NCBI RefSeq assembly: GCF_900451195.1 | Contig: NZ_UGHR01000001.1 | Location: 1,488,001-1,552,000, forward strand | Source: Iodobacter fluviatilis | GTDB taxonomy: Bacteria; Pseudomonadota; Gammaproteobacteria; Burkholderiales; Chitinibacteraceae | DNA: 64,000 bases | Direction: 5' to 3' | Shown: positions 53,759-62,905 of the stretch, piece after piece | Numbering within the stretch: the stretch's first letter is position 1 | Layout: the number at the start of each line of letters is the position of its first letter | Notes under the pieces: generated by a model | What the model was told of the DNA's origin: nothing | What the model saw: only the letters and a program-made list of their open reading frames with translations | Databases searched by the model: none | Translations under genes and position numbers: made by a program

Positions 53759-55294
53759 TTGTATTATTTCTTGATTTTAATTAACAGAAAATATTTCCAT
53801 ATATTTATTATATATATGTTTTTTTCGTTATTTTATCTTGATACAAGAGCTTCTGAATTTTGGCTATCCACCGCCATTGAGCAATCTCTAAAGCAAAACC
53901 CAGACATACAAATTCAAAGCACTCAGATTGCTGTTGCTCAGGGGCAGTATTTGCAGGCGGCCGGGCAATTTGATTGGGTTTTGTCTTCTGGCCTTTTATA
54001 CGATAAAAAAGTCACACCGCAAATCAATAGCGCAGATGGGCTGTTGATAAATAGCGGCTATCAATTGGGGATGAGTAAGCAACTGCATAATGGCATGAGT
54101 TTGAATGGCAGCTTAGATGCCCTCGCTAGTGATGGGCAGCTGTTGCAGCAAAATCGGCTTAAATTTGATGTGTCTCTGATTGTGCCATTGCTGCATGGCC
54201 GTGATGCCACTGCCTCTTCAGAAGATGTGGCTAAGCTGAATATTGAGCTGAGCCGTTATCAACTGCGGGACCGTATTGCGCAGACGCTTTATAACACGCT
54301 GCTGGCGTACTGGAATTACCGCAGCCGGGTGGATTTAGAAAAAGTAGCGCAGAGTAGTGAGGAGCGTAGCCAGAGCCTGCTGCGCTCTATTCAAAAGCTG
54401 GTGGATGCGGGTGAAAAGCCGCGAGCCGATTTGGTTTTGCTACAAGCAGATCACAGCGACAAAATCAGCCGGCGGCAAGCAGCGGCGCTGGCGCGTATCG
54501 AGGCCAGAACGGTGCTGGGTCGCTTATTGGGCCTAGATGAGCTGGCGATCAAGCAGCTGCCTGAGCCCTCTGATGCCTTGCCTGCCCAGCTAACAACGCT
54601 GCCGTTTTTTTCTACCGAAGCAATCAGTATTGCGGCCTTGCAGCAACGCCCAGACGTAAGAGCGCTGGCAGTGCAGCTGGATGCGGCGCGGCGGCAGATG
54701 CAGGCAGTGCAGGAGCGGCTTAAACCTCAGCTGGATTTACAGCTGGGGCTGGGCTATGCCAAGGCATCGGAGGGCGGTAGCCGCTATGGCTTTGCCGCAG
54801 AAGCTGGGCAAATTCAAGCCTCGCCCTCGGTGTTTGCTCGGCTAAATTATCAATTTCCTTTGCAAAACAATAGTGCCAGTGGGGCCATGCAAGAGCGCTC
54901 TGCACTGCTGTCTCAGCTCTTAATTCGGCAAAAAGATTTAAATATAGGGGTAGCTTCTGGAATAGAAAGCGCTTGGCAGGCTTTATCTAATAGCAGCGAG
55001 CAACTCAAAGTGGCAAAGCAAGCTTTGTCCTTGTACGAGCTGGCGGTGAGCCAAGAAGTAGTCAAACAAAAAAATGGGATTTCCACCCTAATTGATGTGA
55101 TCAATGTCGAAACGCGCTTTGTCAGTGCCAGGGTGAATTACTTGCAACTACAGCTGGCCTACGCCAGTGCGCTGGCTAAATTGCGCTTTGAAACTGGCAC
55201 GCTACTGCCCGTAGCCAGCATGCATGATGACGAGGTGGTTTCACTAGATGTCAGCGATATGGCTGGTTTAGGGCCACTTACTTCTTTCCATTAA
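53759..55294 (+). CDS. TolC-family outer-membrane channel protein of the RiPP cluster
   Basis: A 511-residue TolC-like protein. The TTG start at 53759 has AGAGG exactly 6 bases upstream; an internal ATG at 53816 lacks a ribosome site. A signal-like hydrophobic stretch (to about residue 30) precedes WLSTAIEQSLKQNPDIQIQ, then the two coiled-coil repeats of outer-membrane efflux proteins: LSRYQLRDRIAQTLYNTLLAYW and ISIAALQQRPDVRALAVQLDAARRQM (given as separate elements), with DVINVETRFVSARVNYLQLQL near the C-terminus. It lies between LanKC and the NHLM export genes and is the expected outer-membrane exit. Base composition changes from AT-rich at its 5' end to normal within about 100 bases. Confidence 0.9.
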   Translation: MYYFLILINRKYFHIFIIYMFFSLFYLDTRASEFWLSTAIEQSLKQNPDIQIQSTQIAVAQGQYLQAAGQFDWVLSSGLLYDKKVTPQINSADGLLINSGYQLGMSKQLHNGMSLNGSLDALASDGQLLQQNRLKFDVSLIVPLLHGRDATASSEDVAKLNIELSRYQLRDRIAQTLYNTLLAYWNYRSRVDLEKVAQSSEERSQSLLRSIQKLVDAGEKPRADLVLLQADHSDKISRRQAAALARIEARTVLGRLLGLDELAIKQLPEPSDALPAQLTTLPFFSTEAISIAALQQRPDVRALAVQLDAARRQMQAVQERLKPQLDLQLGLGYAKASEGGSRYGFAAEAGQIQASPSVFARLNYQFPLQNNSASGAMQERSALLSQLLIRQKDLNIGVASGIESAWQALSNSSEQLKVAKQALSLYELAVSQEVVKQKNGISTLIDVINVETRFVSARVNYLQLQLAYASALAKLRFETGTLLPVASMHDDEVVSLDVSDMAGLGPLTSFH

Positions 55295-55313
55295 TTTGAG
55301 CTAAGCATAAGCC

Positions 55314-56581
55314 ATGCAAAAAAAAGGTCTTTTCAGGCAAGTTGCACTTAACCGCCTATCCTCGCCCGAAGAGCTAGATAGCTTGCTGCAAGTCACTTCT
55401 AGCAAGGGCTGGATTGCCTTGGCGGGAATTGCCCTCTTGTTGCTCACACTGATTGCGTGGTCTGTGCTTGGTAAGCTGCCAACTAAGCTTATGGGCCAGC
55501 AATGCATCTTGGTCAAAAATGGTGGGGTGATTGTACTGACGACTTCGGCCAGTGGGCGCTTATCTGATCTGGCTGTCGAGCCTGGCGATATGGTGACGCG
55601 TGGACAAATCATTGGTCGGTTGGAGCAGTATGACTTGCTACAAAAAATCAAATCAAGCGAGGCGCGTTTAAAAGAGGTAGAGGCTCAGCATGCCCAAGCG
55701 GTGGCAATGGCGGCGCAAGGTTTGTCGCTGCGGGATGCGACTATGGGGCAGCAAACACAAAATTTGCAGCGCCAGTTGGCATCGGCTAATCAACGCGGGC
55801 AATTGCTGCAAGAGCGTATAAACAGTCAAGCCTCGTTGTTTGAGCAGGGTTTGATTACCAAGCAAACCTTAATTACATCGCAGCTGGAGCTGGAAGCGGT
55901 TCGTTTAGAAGCTGAAACCATTAAGGGCCAGTTTAAGCAGCAGGATGTGGCGAGGCTAGAGGGCAAAAAGCAGAGTGATAATGAAGTGGTACAAACCCAG
56001 AACCAGCTAGATGACGTAAAGCGCACGCTGGCTTTGATGCGACGGGATGCCAAGAATTTTACTTCTATTATCAGCCCTTATTCAGGTCGGGTGCTGGAAG
56101 TCAAGGCGGCGGAGGGGCAGTTGGTTGAGCGGGGTACGCAGCTGATCAGCGTGGAGCAGGGCGGAGTTGATATGAATGAAATCGAAGCTTATATCTATTT
56201 ACCCGCAGCTGAGGGCAAGAAAGTCAGTGCCGGGATGAAGGTGGAGATCAGCCCAAGTACGGCTAAACGTGAAGAGTTTGGTTTTTGCCTGCATTTATTA
56301 GCAGTGTTGCCGATTACCCTTCTACCGATCAGGGCCTGATGCGGGTGTTTGCTAATGAAAAATTAGTTCAGCAACTGACCGGCACGCTGGCACCGATTCA
56401 AATTCTGGCTTCGCTCAAGCCTTCTTCGGTTAATCCCAGTCATTACGAATGGTCTACCCGCAGCGGCCCGCCTTTTTCTATTCAGAGTGGCACAGCGTGT
56501 TCGGCGGCGATTACGCTTTCTGAGCAAAGGCCGATTACGCTGGTGTTGCCGATTCTTAAAAAAGCCTTAGGTTTGGATTAA
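55314..56581 (+). CDS. NHLM-type HlyD adaptor protein, frameshifted at a T5 run
   Basis: A periplasmic adaptor of the NHLM bacteriocin-system secretion family. The first frame (55314-56339) has a membrane helix at about residues 37-58, lipoyl half TTSASGRLSDLAVEPGDMVTRGQ, a coiled coil (about 105-240), the second lipoyl half IISPYSGRVLEVKAAEGQLVERG, and GMKVEISPSTAKREEFGF, then diverges into unrelated residues. The expected continuation, ISSVADYPSTDQGLMRVFANEKLVQQ through SGTACSAAITL (separate segments), lies one frame back from 56285 to the stop at 56581. The switch is at TTTTT (56282-56286): one extra T would restore about 422 residues. Either a sequencing error, a real mutation, or -1 slippage on the T-run would explain this. 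It lies between tolC and the ABC genes. Confidence 0.82.
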
Positions 56582-56584
56582 GCC

Positions 56585-58795
56585 ATGCTAAAAGCGATGG
56601 ATATGCTGTGGCAGCGTGTGCTGCGTTATAAGCCTGAGTGGGTGCTAAAAATACATCAAGTGAAAACACCCTCTGTATTGCAAATGGAGGCCGTGGAGTG
56701 TGGGGCGGCGTCGCTGGCAATGATTCTGGCCTACTACAAAAAATATATTCCACTGGAGCAATTGCGAGTGGATTGCGGCGTATCCAGAGATGGCAGCAAG
56801 GCGTTGAATGTGGTGAAGGCGGCAGAAAAACATGGTTTGCTGGCTAAGGGCTACCGTAAGGAGCCTGCAGATTTACGCAGCATGCAGCTGCCGATGATTT
56901 TATTTTGGAACTTCAATCATTTTTTAGTCTTGGATGGTTTTGCCAAAGATAAGGTGTGGTTAAACGATCCGGCAAAGGGGCGTTGCTCCGTCAGCGAGGC
57001 AGAGTTTGATCAGTCCTTTACGGGAGTGGTGCTTACCTTTGAGCCGGGGCCAGATTTTCAACCCGCAGGCAGCCCGCGTAGTTTAATTGATGGTTTACAA
57101 AGCCGCCTGACGGGGACGTGTGAGGCGCTTGTCTATTTGGTACTGCTGGGGCTGGCCTTAGTGATCCCAGGCTTACTTATTCCGGTGTTTACCTCGGTGT
57201 TTATCGATCAGGTTTTAGTGGGGGGGCTGACAAGCTGGATGGGCCCTTTAATTGGCGGCATGTTGGCGACTTCCTTACTGGTGGCGGTGTTAACTTGGAT
57301 GCAAAAACATTATTTACTCAAGCTAGAAACCCGTATTGCCTTGAGCACCTCGGCCCGTTTTTTTTGGCATGTATTACGCTTGCCCGTGGGTTTTTATCAG
57401 CAGCGATCTGCCGGTGATATAGGTGCACGGGTTGGCATTAGCGACCGAGTTGCCAATATTTTGTCGGAAGACCTCGTCTCTGCGCTACTGAGCGTGATTA
57501 CCGCACTATTTTTTGCCGTGATTATGCTGTTTTATGATCTGACTATGAGCCTGATTACGATAGGGATCGTGGTGGTCAATGTGCTGGTATTGCGCTATGT
57601 ATCACAGCGCCGTAAGGAGCTGAATCAAAAGCTATCCATTGATCGTGGCAAGGTGATGGGCACGTCTATGAATGGATTAATGCTGATTGAAACCTTAAAG
57701 GCCTCCGGTGCGGAGTCTGATTTTTTTAGCCGCTGGGCGGGCTATCAGGCAAGGTTGATGAATTCTACTCAAGCCATGAGCCGTACTTCTATTTCCTTGG
57801 ATTTATTGCCGAAGTTCTTAACGGCAGCTAATGCGGCGTTGGTTTTGGGTATTGGCGGTGCAAGGGTGATGCAAGGCGATATGACGATCGGCATGTTGGT
57901 GGCTTTTCAGGCGCTGGTAGCTAGTTTTATTAACCCGAGCAATGCACTGGTGGCGCTAGGGGGCAAGATACAGGGCTTTCAAGGGGATATGGACAGGCTG
58001 GATGATGTGATGCGCTACCCTTGTGAAGATATCGTCGCTTTAGAAAAAAAAGATGAGCTTCTGGTTTCGGCCAAGTTAGAAGGGCACCTTGAATTACGTA
58101 ATGTCACCTTTGGCTATAGCCGTCTGGAGCCTCCGCTGCTGGAGAACTTTAACCTGATTTTAGAACCAGGGCAGCGGGTGGCCTTGGTAGGGGCATCTGG
58201 TTGTGGTAAATCGACCATCTCTAAATTGGTGGTGGGTTTGTACGAGGTATGGGATGGGCAGATCCTCTTTGATGGCAAGCCACGCAGTGCTTGGCCACGG
58301 CAGCAATTATTAAACTCAGTGGCTTCGGTTGATCAGGATATTGCGCTTTTTTCTGGCAGTATTCGTGACAATTTAAGCATGTGGGATAGCACCACGCCTT
58401 TGGCGGATATGGTTGGGGCGGCCAAAGATGCTTGTGTGCACGATGTGATTGCGCTGCGGCCAGACGCTTACGACAGCGTCGTTGCTGAAGGGGGAGGAAA
58501 TTTTAGCGGAGGCCAGCGCCAGCGGCTGGAAATCGCTAGAGCGCTGACATCAAATCCGCGCCTATTAGTGCTGGACGAAGCCACCAGCGCGCTTGATCCG
58601 CTCACCGAAAAACACATTGATGGCCATTTACGCCGCCGTGGCTGCAGCTGCCTGATTGTGGCGCACCGATTGAGCTCAATCCGAGATTGCGATGAAATCA
58701 TCCTCCTCGATAAGGGCAAGGTGCTCGAGCGCGGCTCGCATCCACAATTAATGCAATTAGATGGTCATTACGCAAGGCTGATTGCCAATGAATAA
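56585..58795 (+). CDS. NHLM-type ABC transporter with C39 peptidase domain
   Basis: A 736-residue peptidase-containing ABC exporter that removes the leader and exports RiPP products. The N-terminal C39 peptidase has Cys39 (VECGAASLAM), His112 (NHFLVLDG) and Asp128 (LNDPA). Membrane helices lie at about residues 170-450, and the nucleotide-binding domain has Walker A GASGCGKSTISK, signature FSGGQRQRLEIARAL and Walker B LLVLDEATSALD. The layout matches the peptidase/ATPase component of NHLM bacteriocin systems. It would cleave after the GG of both precursors. The gene starts 3 bases behind the adaptor gene stop. Confidence 0.93.
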   Translation: MLKAMDMLWQRVLRYKPEWVLKIHQVKTPSVLQMEAVECGAASLAMILAYYKKYIPLEQLRVDCGVSRDGSKALNVVKAAEKHGLLAKGYRKEPADLRSMQLPMILFWNFNHFLVLDGFAKDKVWLNDPAKGRCSVSEAEFDQSFTGVVLTFEPGPDFQPAGSPRSLIDGLQSRLTGTCEALVYLVLLGLALVIPGLLIPVFTSVFIDQVLVGGLTSWMGPLIGGMLATSLLVAVLTWMQKHYLLKLETRIALSTSARFFWHVLRLPVGFYQQRSAGDIGARVGISDRVANILSEDLVSALLSVITALFFAVIMLFYDLTMSLITIGIVVVNVLVLRYVSQRRKELNQKLSIDRGKVMGTSMNGLMLIETLKASGAESDFFSRWAGYQARLMNSTQAMSRTSISLDLLPKFLTAANAALVLGIGGARVMQGDMTIGMLVAFQALVASFINPSNALVALGGKIQGFQGDMDRLDDVMRYPCEDIVALEKKDELLVSAKLEGHLELRNVTFGYSRLEPPLLENFNLILEPGQRVALVGASGCGKSTISKLVVGLYEVWDGQILFDGKPRSAWPRQQLLNSVASVDQDIALFSGSIRDNLSMWDSTTPLADMVGAAKDACVHDVIALRPDAYDSVVAEGGGNFSGGQRQRLEIARALTSNPRLLVLDEATSALDPLTEKHIDGHLRRRGCSCLIVAHRLSSIRDCDEIILLDKGKVLERGSHPQLMQLDGHYARLIANE

Positions 58796-61649
58796 GCCCT
58801 TAGAGAGATTAGCGCAGCCATTAATACAGCTTGGTGAGCTTAGCCAGGCTAGCTTAATACGGGGCGCTGCCGAAAGCGTCTGCCTGCTAGAAAAAGGCAG
58901 CGTTGATGTGTTTATGGTTAAGCAAGATGGCACGGGAGCGCGCAGTTTTTTATTCACCGTGGTGGCGGGCGAGCTTTTGATTTTCCCTACAAAGGATAGA
59001 GCAAAAGCGGTGCTCGCCCAGCCCAGCCCCGATGCTGAATATAGAATAATTGCCAAAGCTGCATTATTAGATCATGTAGTACAGACCAAGGCTATGCTAG
59101 CCAGTTTGCTTGCACCCTTGATTGAGCATATTGCTGCTGCCTTTGCCGAAAAAGCCGCTAGCGATTGCCTGATGCTTGGTTCAGAGCAAGCTTGTAGCCA
59201 AGAGCAAGCGCTTACGCTGGGCGCAGAAAGGGCAGGGCTTTGGTTTACGAGCTCTGGGCAGACGCGCTATTTTGGCCAACTACCCTGCGAAGCGGGTGCT
59301 TTGATGCCGCTGCCCTTAAACACTTGGGTCAGTTTGGCCCCAAGCAGTGAGCTGAGTTGTTTTGAGCCAGACGCGTCTATGCCGCCTGAAGTGCAGTTTG
59401 AAGGCGTAGCGGAGTTGTTTAGCCTGCTACTGCAATGGGTGACGGTGCAAAAAAATCACGCTGCAGAGCAAGAGTTACAGCGCTTACAAATGAAAAGCGC
59501 GCAGGGCAGTCAGGTGATGGCTAATGCACTGGCGGGTTTTGTGACCTTGTTTAGTTTGCAATCAGCGAGTGATCACAGAGGCAGTGATCGCCTGCTAGCT
59601 GCATGCAAAGTAATTGGTCGCAGGCTGGGGGTGACGTTTAAGGCCGCCCCTGCTGAGGGAGTCAGGGGCAAAGATGCCGTTAGGGAAATTGCTCAGGCAT
59701 CGGGCGTGCGCACTCGTATTGTTGCTTTAAAGGGTGACTGGTGGCGCCATGATAATGGCCCCTTGCTGGTGTTTGTTGAGCAAAGTAAACAGGCTTTTGC
59801 ACTTTTGCCCTTGCGCGGTGGTGGCTATCAGATACATGAGCCGCAATCAGGCGAAGTGACACAGCTTAATGCGGAGTTTGCCGCTCAGCTTGCGCCATTT
59901 GCCTATACATTTTATGCAGCCCTGCCCAGCAAAAAACTTGCCCTCAGTGATATTTTGCAATTTGTTTTTTTTGCGATACGGCAAGACCTTGCTGTTGTGG
60001 CTGCGATTGCCTGCGCTAGCGCCTTGCTGGGGATGGCCATCCCTTTGGCTAGCGGTCATTTATTTGACAGTGTTTTTCCTGCCGCTGATTACGGGCAAAT
60101 GGTTCAGTTGGTTGTTATCTTGTTTATTGCCAGCATCGTCACCCTCTTATTTGAAGCCACCCGCTCGTTGGCAATGCTGAGAATTGAAGGGCGGGCAAGC
60201 AGCGATTTACAAGCCGCCGTATGGGATAGGGTACTGGCCCTGCCTGTGCCTTTTTTTCGGGATTATAGTGCTGGCGATTTAGCGATGCGAATCAATGGCA
60301 TTAATGAAATTCGTCAAGCCTTATCGGGCACGGTGATTGCATCGTTGATTAGTAGCTTATTTGCTATTTTAAATGTGTTTTTATTATTTTATTACAGCGC
60401 CAAATTAGCCATGCTGGCCATTTTATTAGTTACTTTGGCGATTGGCTTTAACTTAGCGGTGGGATATTTCGGTGTACGGATTACTCGGCAAACCGCTGCA
60501 GTCAGCGGTAAGTTGTCTGGCATGGTGCTGGAGTATTTAAGCGGCATTAGTAAGCTAAGAATCACTGGCGCTGAATCACGGGCCTTTGCCAATTGGGCGG
60601 CGGATTTTGCGGCTCAAAAGCAACTGGCACTACGTGCGGGTAGGCTTAGTAATCTAAATAGCGTCTTTAGTGCGGCGTTTCCTGTGGCGGCAAATGCGCT
60701 GATTTTTGCTTGTCTTGCTATGGCGCTTGCTGAGCCAGCAGGGGTTAAATTCTCTAGCGGGGATTTTATTGCTTTTGGCGCAACATGGGCTGTTTTTTTG
60801 GGGGCGGCACTTTCATTAGTTAAAACGGGGCTTGATCTATTGGCCATTACGGCGACATACGATCGCACCCGGCCCATTCTTGAGGCCTGCCCCGAAGTTG
60901 ATGAAAGCAAAGCCAGCCCAGGCCTTTTGCAAGGCGCTATTGAGCTGAGCCATCTACGGTTTGCATACGCAGCCGATGCCCCGCTGGTGCTGGATGATGT
61001 CTCTATGACGATTCAGCCAGGCGAGTTTATTGCCTTGGTTGGTGCATCAGGATCAGGCAAGTCAACGCTGCTGCGGCTGATGCTGGGTTTTGAAACCCCA
61101 ACCCATGGCGGTGTGTATTACGATCAGCATCATTTGGCCGATGTGGATATCGGTGCCGTGAGGCGTCAGCTGGGCGTAGTGCTGCAAAGTGGCCGTTTAA
61201 TGAGTGGTGATATTTTTAGCAATATCATTGGTTCAAGCCCTTTAAAGCTGGCCGATGCTTGGGACGCGGCAAGGGCTTGCGGGCTGGATCAGGATATCAA
61301 TGCCATGCCGATGGGCATGCATACCATCGTCAGCGATGGCGGGGGCACCTTATCTGGCGGGCAGCGGCAGCGCTTACTCATTGCTAGGGCCATCGTAAAT
61401 AAACCGCGGATTGTGTTTTTTGATGAGGCTACCAGCGCGCTGGATAATCAGAGCCAAGCACTGGTCAGTGCCAGCATGGATCGGTTGCAAGCCACCCGTG
61501 TGGTGATTGCCCACCGGCTCAGCACCATTATTAATGCCGATCGCATTTATGTGATGGATAAGGGAAAAATCGTGCAGAGCGGCACATATCAACAATTAAT
61601 CGGCGAGGAAGGATTATTCGCTGAGCTGGCAAAGCGGCAAATGGCTTAA
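58788..61649 (+). CDS. NHLM-type second ABC transporter ATP-binding/permease protein
   Basis: A 953-residue ABC half-transporter, the second ABC component usual in NHLM systems. ATG at 58788 overlaps the preceding stop by 8 bases. The N-terminal ~280 residues look like a cyclic-nucleotide-binding-like domain (SVCLLEKGSVDVFMV) and a middle region resembles a C39 fold without its catalytic cysteine (LLAACKVIGRRLGVTF; YQIHEPQSGE). Membrane helices follow (about 385-670), then Walker A GASGSGKSTLL, signature LSGGQRQRLLIARAI and Walker B IVFFDEATSALD. It probably pairs with the peptidase-bearing ABC protein as a heterodimer. Why these systems keep a degenerate peptidase domain is not known. Confidence 0.9.
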   Translation: MNKPLERLAQPLIQLGELSQASLIRGAAESVCLLEKGSVDVFMVKQDGTGARSFLFTVVAGELLIFPTKDRAKAVLAQPSPDAEYRIIAKAALLDHVVQTKAMLASLLAPLIEHIAAAFAEKAASDCLMLGSEQACSQEQALTLGAERAGLWFTSSGQTRYFGQLPCEAGALMPLPLNTWVSLAPSSELSCFEPDASMPPEVQFEGVAELFSLLLQWVTVQKNHAAEQELQRLQMKSAQGSQVMANALAGFVTLFSLQSASDHRGSDRLLAACKVIGRRLGVTFKAAPAEGVRGKDAVREIAQASGVRTRIVALKGDWWRHDNGPLLVFVEQSKQAFALLPLRGGGYQIHEPQSGEVTQLNAEFAAQLAPFAYTFYAALPSKKLALSDILQFVFFAIRQDLAVVAAIACASALLGMAIPLASGHLFDSVFPAADYGQMVQLVVILFIASIVTLLFEATRSLAMLRIEGRASSDLQAAVWDRVLALPVPFFRDYSAGDLAMRINGINEIRQALSGTVIASLISSLFAILNVFLLFYYSAKLAMLAILLVTLAIGFNLAVGYFGVRITRQTAAVSGKLSGMVLEYLSGISKLRITGAESRAFANWAADFAAQKQLALRAGRLSNLNSVFSAAFPVAANALIFACLAMALAEPAGVKFSSGDFIAFGATWAVFLGAALSLVKTGLDLLAITATYDRTRPILEACPEVDESKASPGLLQGAIELSHLRFAYAADAPLVLDDVSMTIQPGEFIALVGASGSGKSTLLRLMLGFETPTHGGVYYDQHHLADVDIGAVRRQLGVVLQSGRLMSGDIFSNIIGSSPLKLADAWDAARACGLDQDINAMPMGMHTIVSDGGGTLSGGQRQRLLIARAIVNKPRIVFFDEATSALDNQSQALVSASMDRLQATRVVIAHRLSTIINADRIYVMDKGKIVQSGTYQQLIGEEGLFAELAKRQMA

Positions 61650-61673
61650 ATCTGCATCACCCTAGAGGCTGCA

Positions 61674-62828
61674 ATGATTAAAAAACTGATAGTAATTGCT
61701 TTAACGATGAGCACGGTAGCTGGCTGCGATAATAAATCGCTGGCTCAGCAAAGGGCTGAAAAATTGGCGCAAGCCAGCCAAGAGTTATTAATTGCTGTTG
61801 CTTGGCCATTGCAATCAAGCAAGGCCACTTTAATCGACGGGATTAATTTAGCCGTTGATGAAGTGAATCAAAGCGGCGGGGTATTGGGTAGAAAAATAAA
61901 AATTCAACTCAAGGATGATACCGCCTCGCTCAGTAAAGGGCGGCTAGTTGCTCAAGAAATTGCCGACGATATTGCGGTGGCGGCGGTGATTGGGCATTTA
62001 AATTCGTATATTGCCGCTCCAGCTGCGCAAATTTATGAGCGAGCAGGTTTGTTAATGATTACTCCTGGCGCCAGTGTGCAAAAAATCACCGAGCAAGGGG
62101 GTAAATATACCTTTCGCAGCTTGCCAGGCAATAGAGATCAAGGGCGGCAAATCGCCGATTACGCGGTATCGCAAGGCTATAAAAATATTGCGATTTACTA
62201 TATAAAAAATGATTATGGTATTGATTTAGCAAATTACTTTGAGCAGCGGGCGCATGAGTTGGGTATCACGGTGGCAGACCGTCGCTCTTATAATATGGGA
62301 GGAGATAATCATGCGGCTATTCTGGCAGATTGGGGGGCATTTCTGGCTACCGATGCTATTTTTCTGATCGGCTCTTTGCCAGAAAGTGCAAAAATTTTGC
62401 AGGAGATGCGAGTAGCTGGTTTAAAAGTGCCAGTGTTTGGTGGTGCTGGGCTGGATTCACCTGAATTGATTAAATTGGGAGGAAAAAACACTGAGGGTAC
62501 GGTGGTGTTTTCCTTATTTAATATGGGAGACCCCCGCCCAGAAGTGCAGATTTTTGGTGAACACTTTAAGAAAAAATTTGGGGTATTACCAGACAGCACG
62601 GCGGCTCAAGGCTATGACACCGTTAAATTACTGGTGCAGGCGATGAAAACGGCCAATAGTGCTGTGCCAGCCAAAGTGGCTACGGCATTAAGAGCCACTA
62701 AAAATTGGCAGGGTGTAACGGGCGTAGATACATATAGCAGCAAGGGTGATTTGGTAGGAAAGCATCTTGCTAAGGTCGTGGTAAAAAATGGTAAATTTGA
62801 ATATTTTAAAACGACAGCACTGAAATAA
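61674..62828 (+). CDS. Branched-chain amino-acid-type substrate-binding lipoprotein, orphan
   Basis: A 384-residue lipoprotein (lipobox VAGC, Cys18) of the Leu/Ile/Val-binding Peripla_BP_6 family. Sequences include IAVAWPLQSSKATLIDGINLAVDEVNQSGG, QLKDDTASLSKGRLVAQEI and AVIGHLNSYIAAPAAQIYERAGL near the ligand-binding cleft (short parts of longer matches), and GYDTVKLLVQAM in the C-terminal lobe. The ribosome site AGAGG precedes the ATG 24 bases behind the second ABC gene, so it belongs to the export operon. No cognate permease is near. It may serve as a receptor, sensor or immunity protein for the exported peptide; this is inference. A strong terminator closes the operon. Confidence 0.85.
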   Translation: MIKKLIVIALTMSTVAGCDNKSLAQQRAEKLAQASQELLIAVAWPLQSSKATLIDGINLAVDEVNQSGGVLGRKIKIQLKDDTASLSKGRLVAQEIADDIAVAAVIGHLNSYIAAPAAQIYERAGLLMITPGASVQKITEQGGKYTFRSLPGNRDQGRQIADYAVSQGYKNIAIYYIKNDYGIDLANYFEQRAHELGITVADRRSYNMGGDNHAAILADWGAFLATDAIFLIGSLPESAKILQEMRVAGLKVPVFGGAGLDSPELIKLGGKNTEGTVVFSLFNMGDPRPEVQIFGEHFKKKFGVLPDSTAAQGYDTVKLLVQAMKTANSAVPAKVATALRATKNWQGVTGVDTYSSKGDLVGKHLAKVVVKNGKFEYFKTTALK

Positions 62829-62842
62829 TTAACTGAAGAATA

Positions 62843-62880
62843 AAAAGAGGCAGCTTTGAAAGGCTGCCTCTTTTTATTAA
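62843..62880. terminator. Rho-independent terminator closing the RiPP operon
   Basis: Perfect 13-base arms AAAAAGAGGCAGC (62843-62855) and GCTGCCTCTTTTT (62864-62876) with an 8-base loop. T-rich sequence on both strands means it can serve the plus-strand operon and the convergent TonB-receptor gene. Confidence 0.93.
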
Positions 62881-62905
62881 TAGAGCTGTTTAATTTAATG
62901 CGTGA

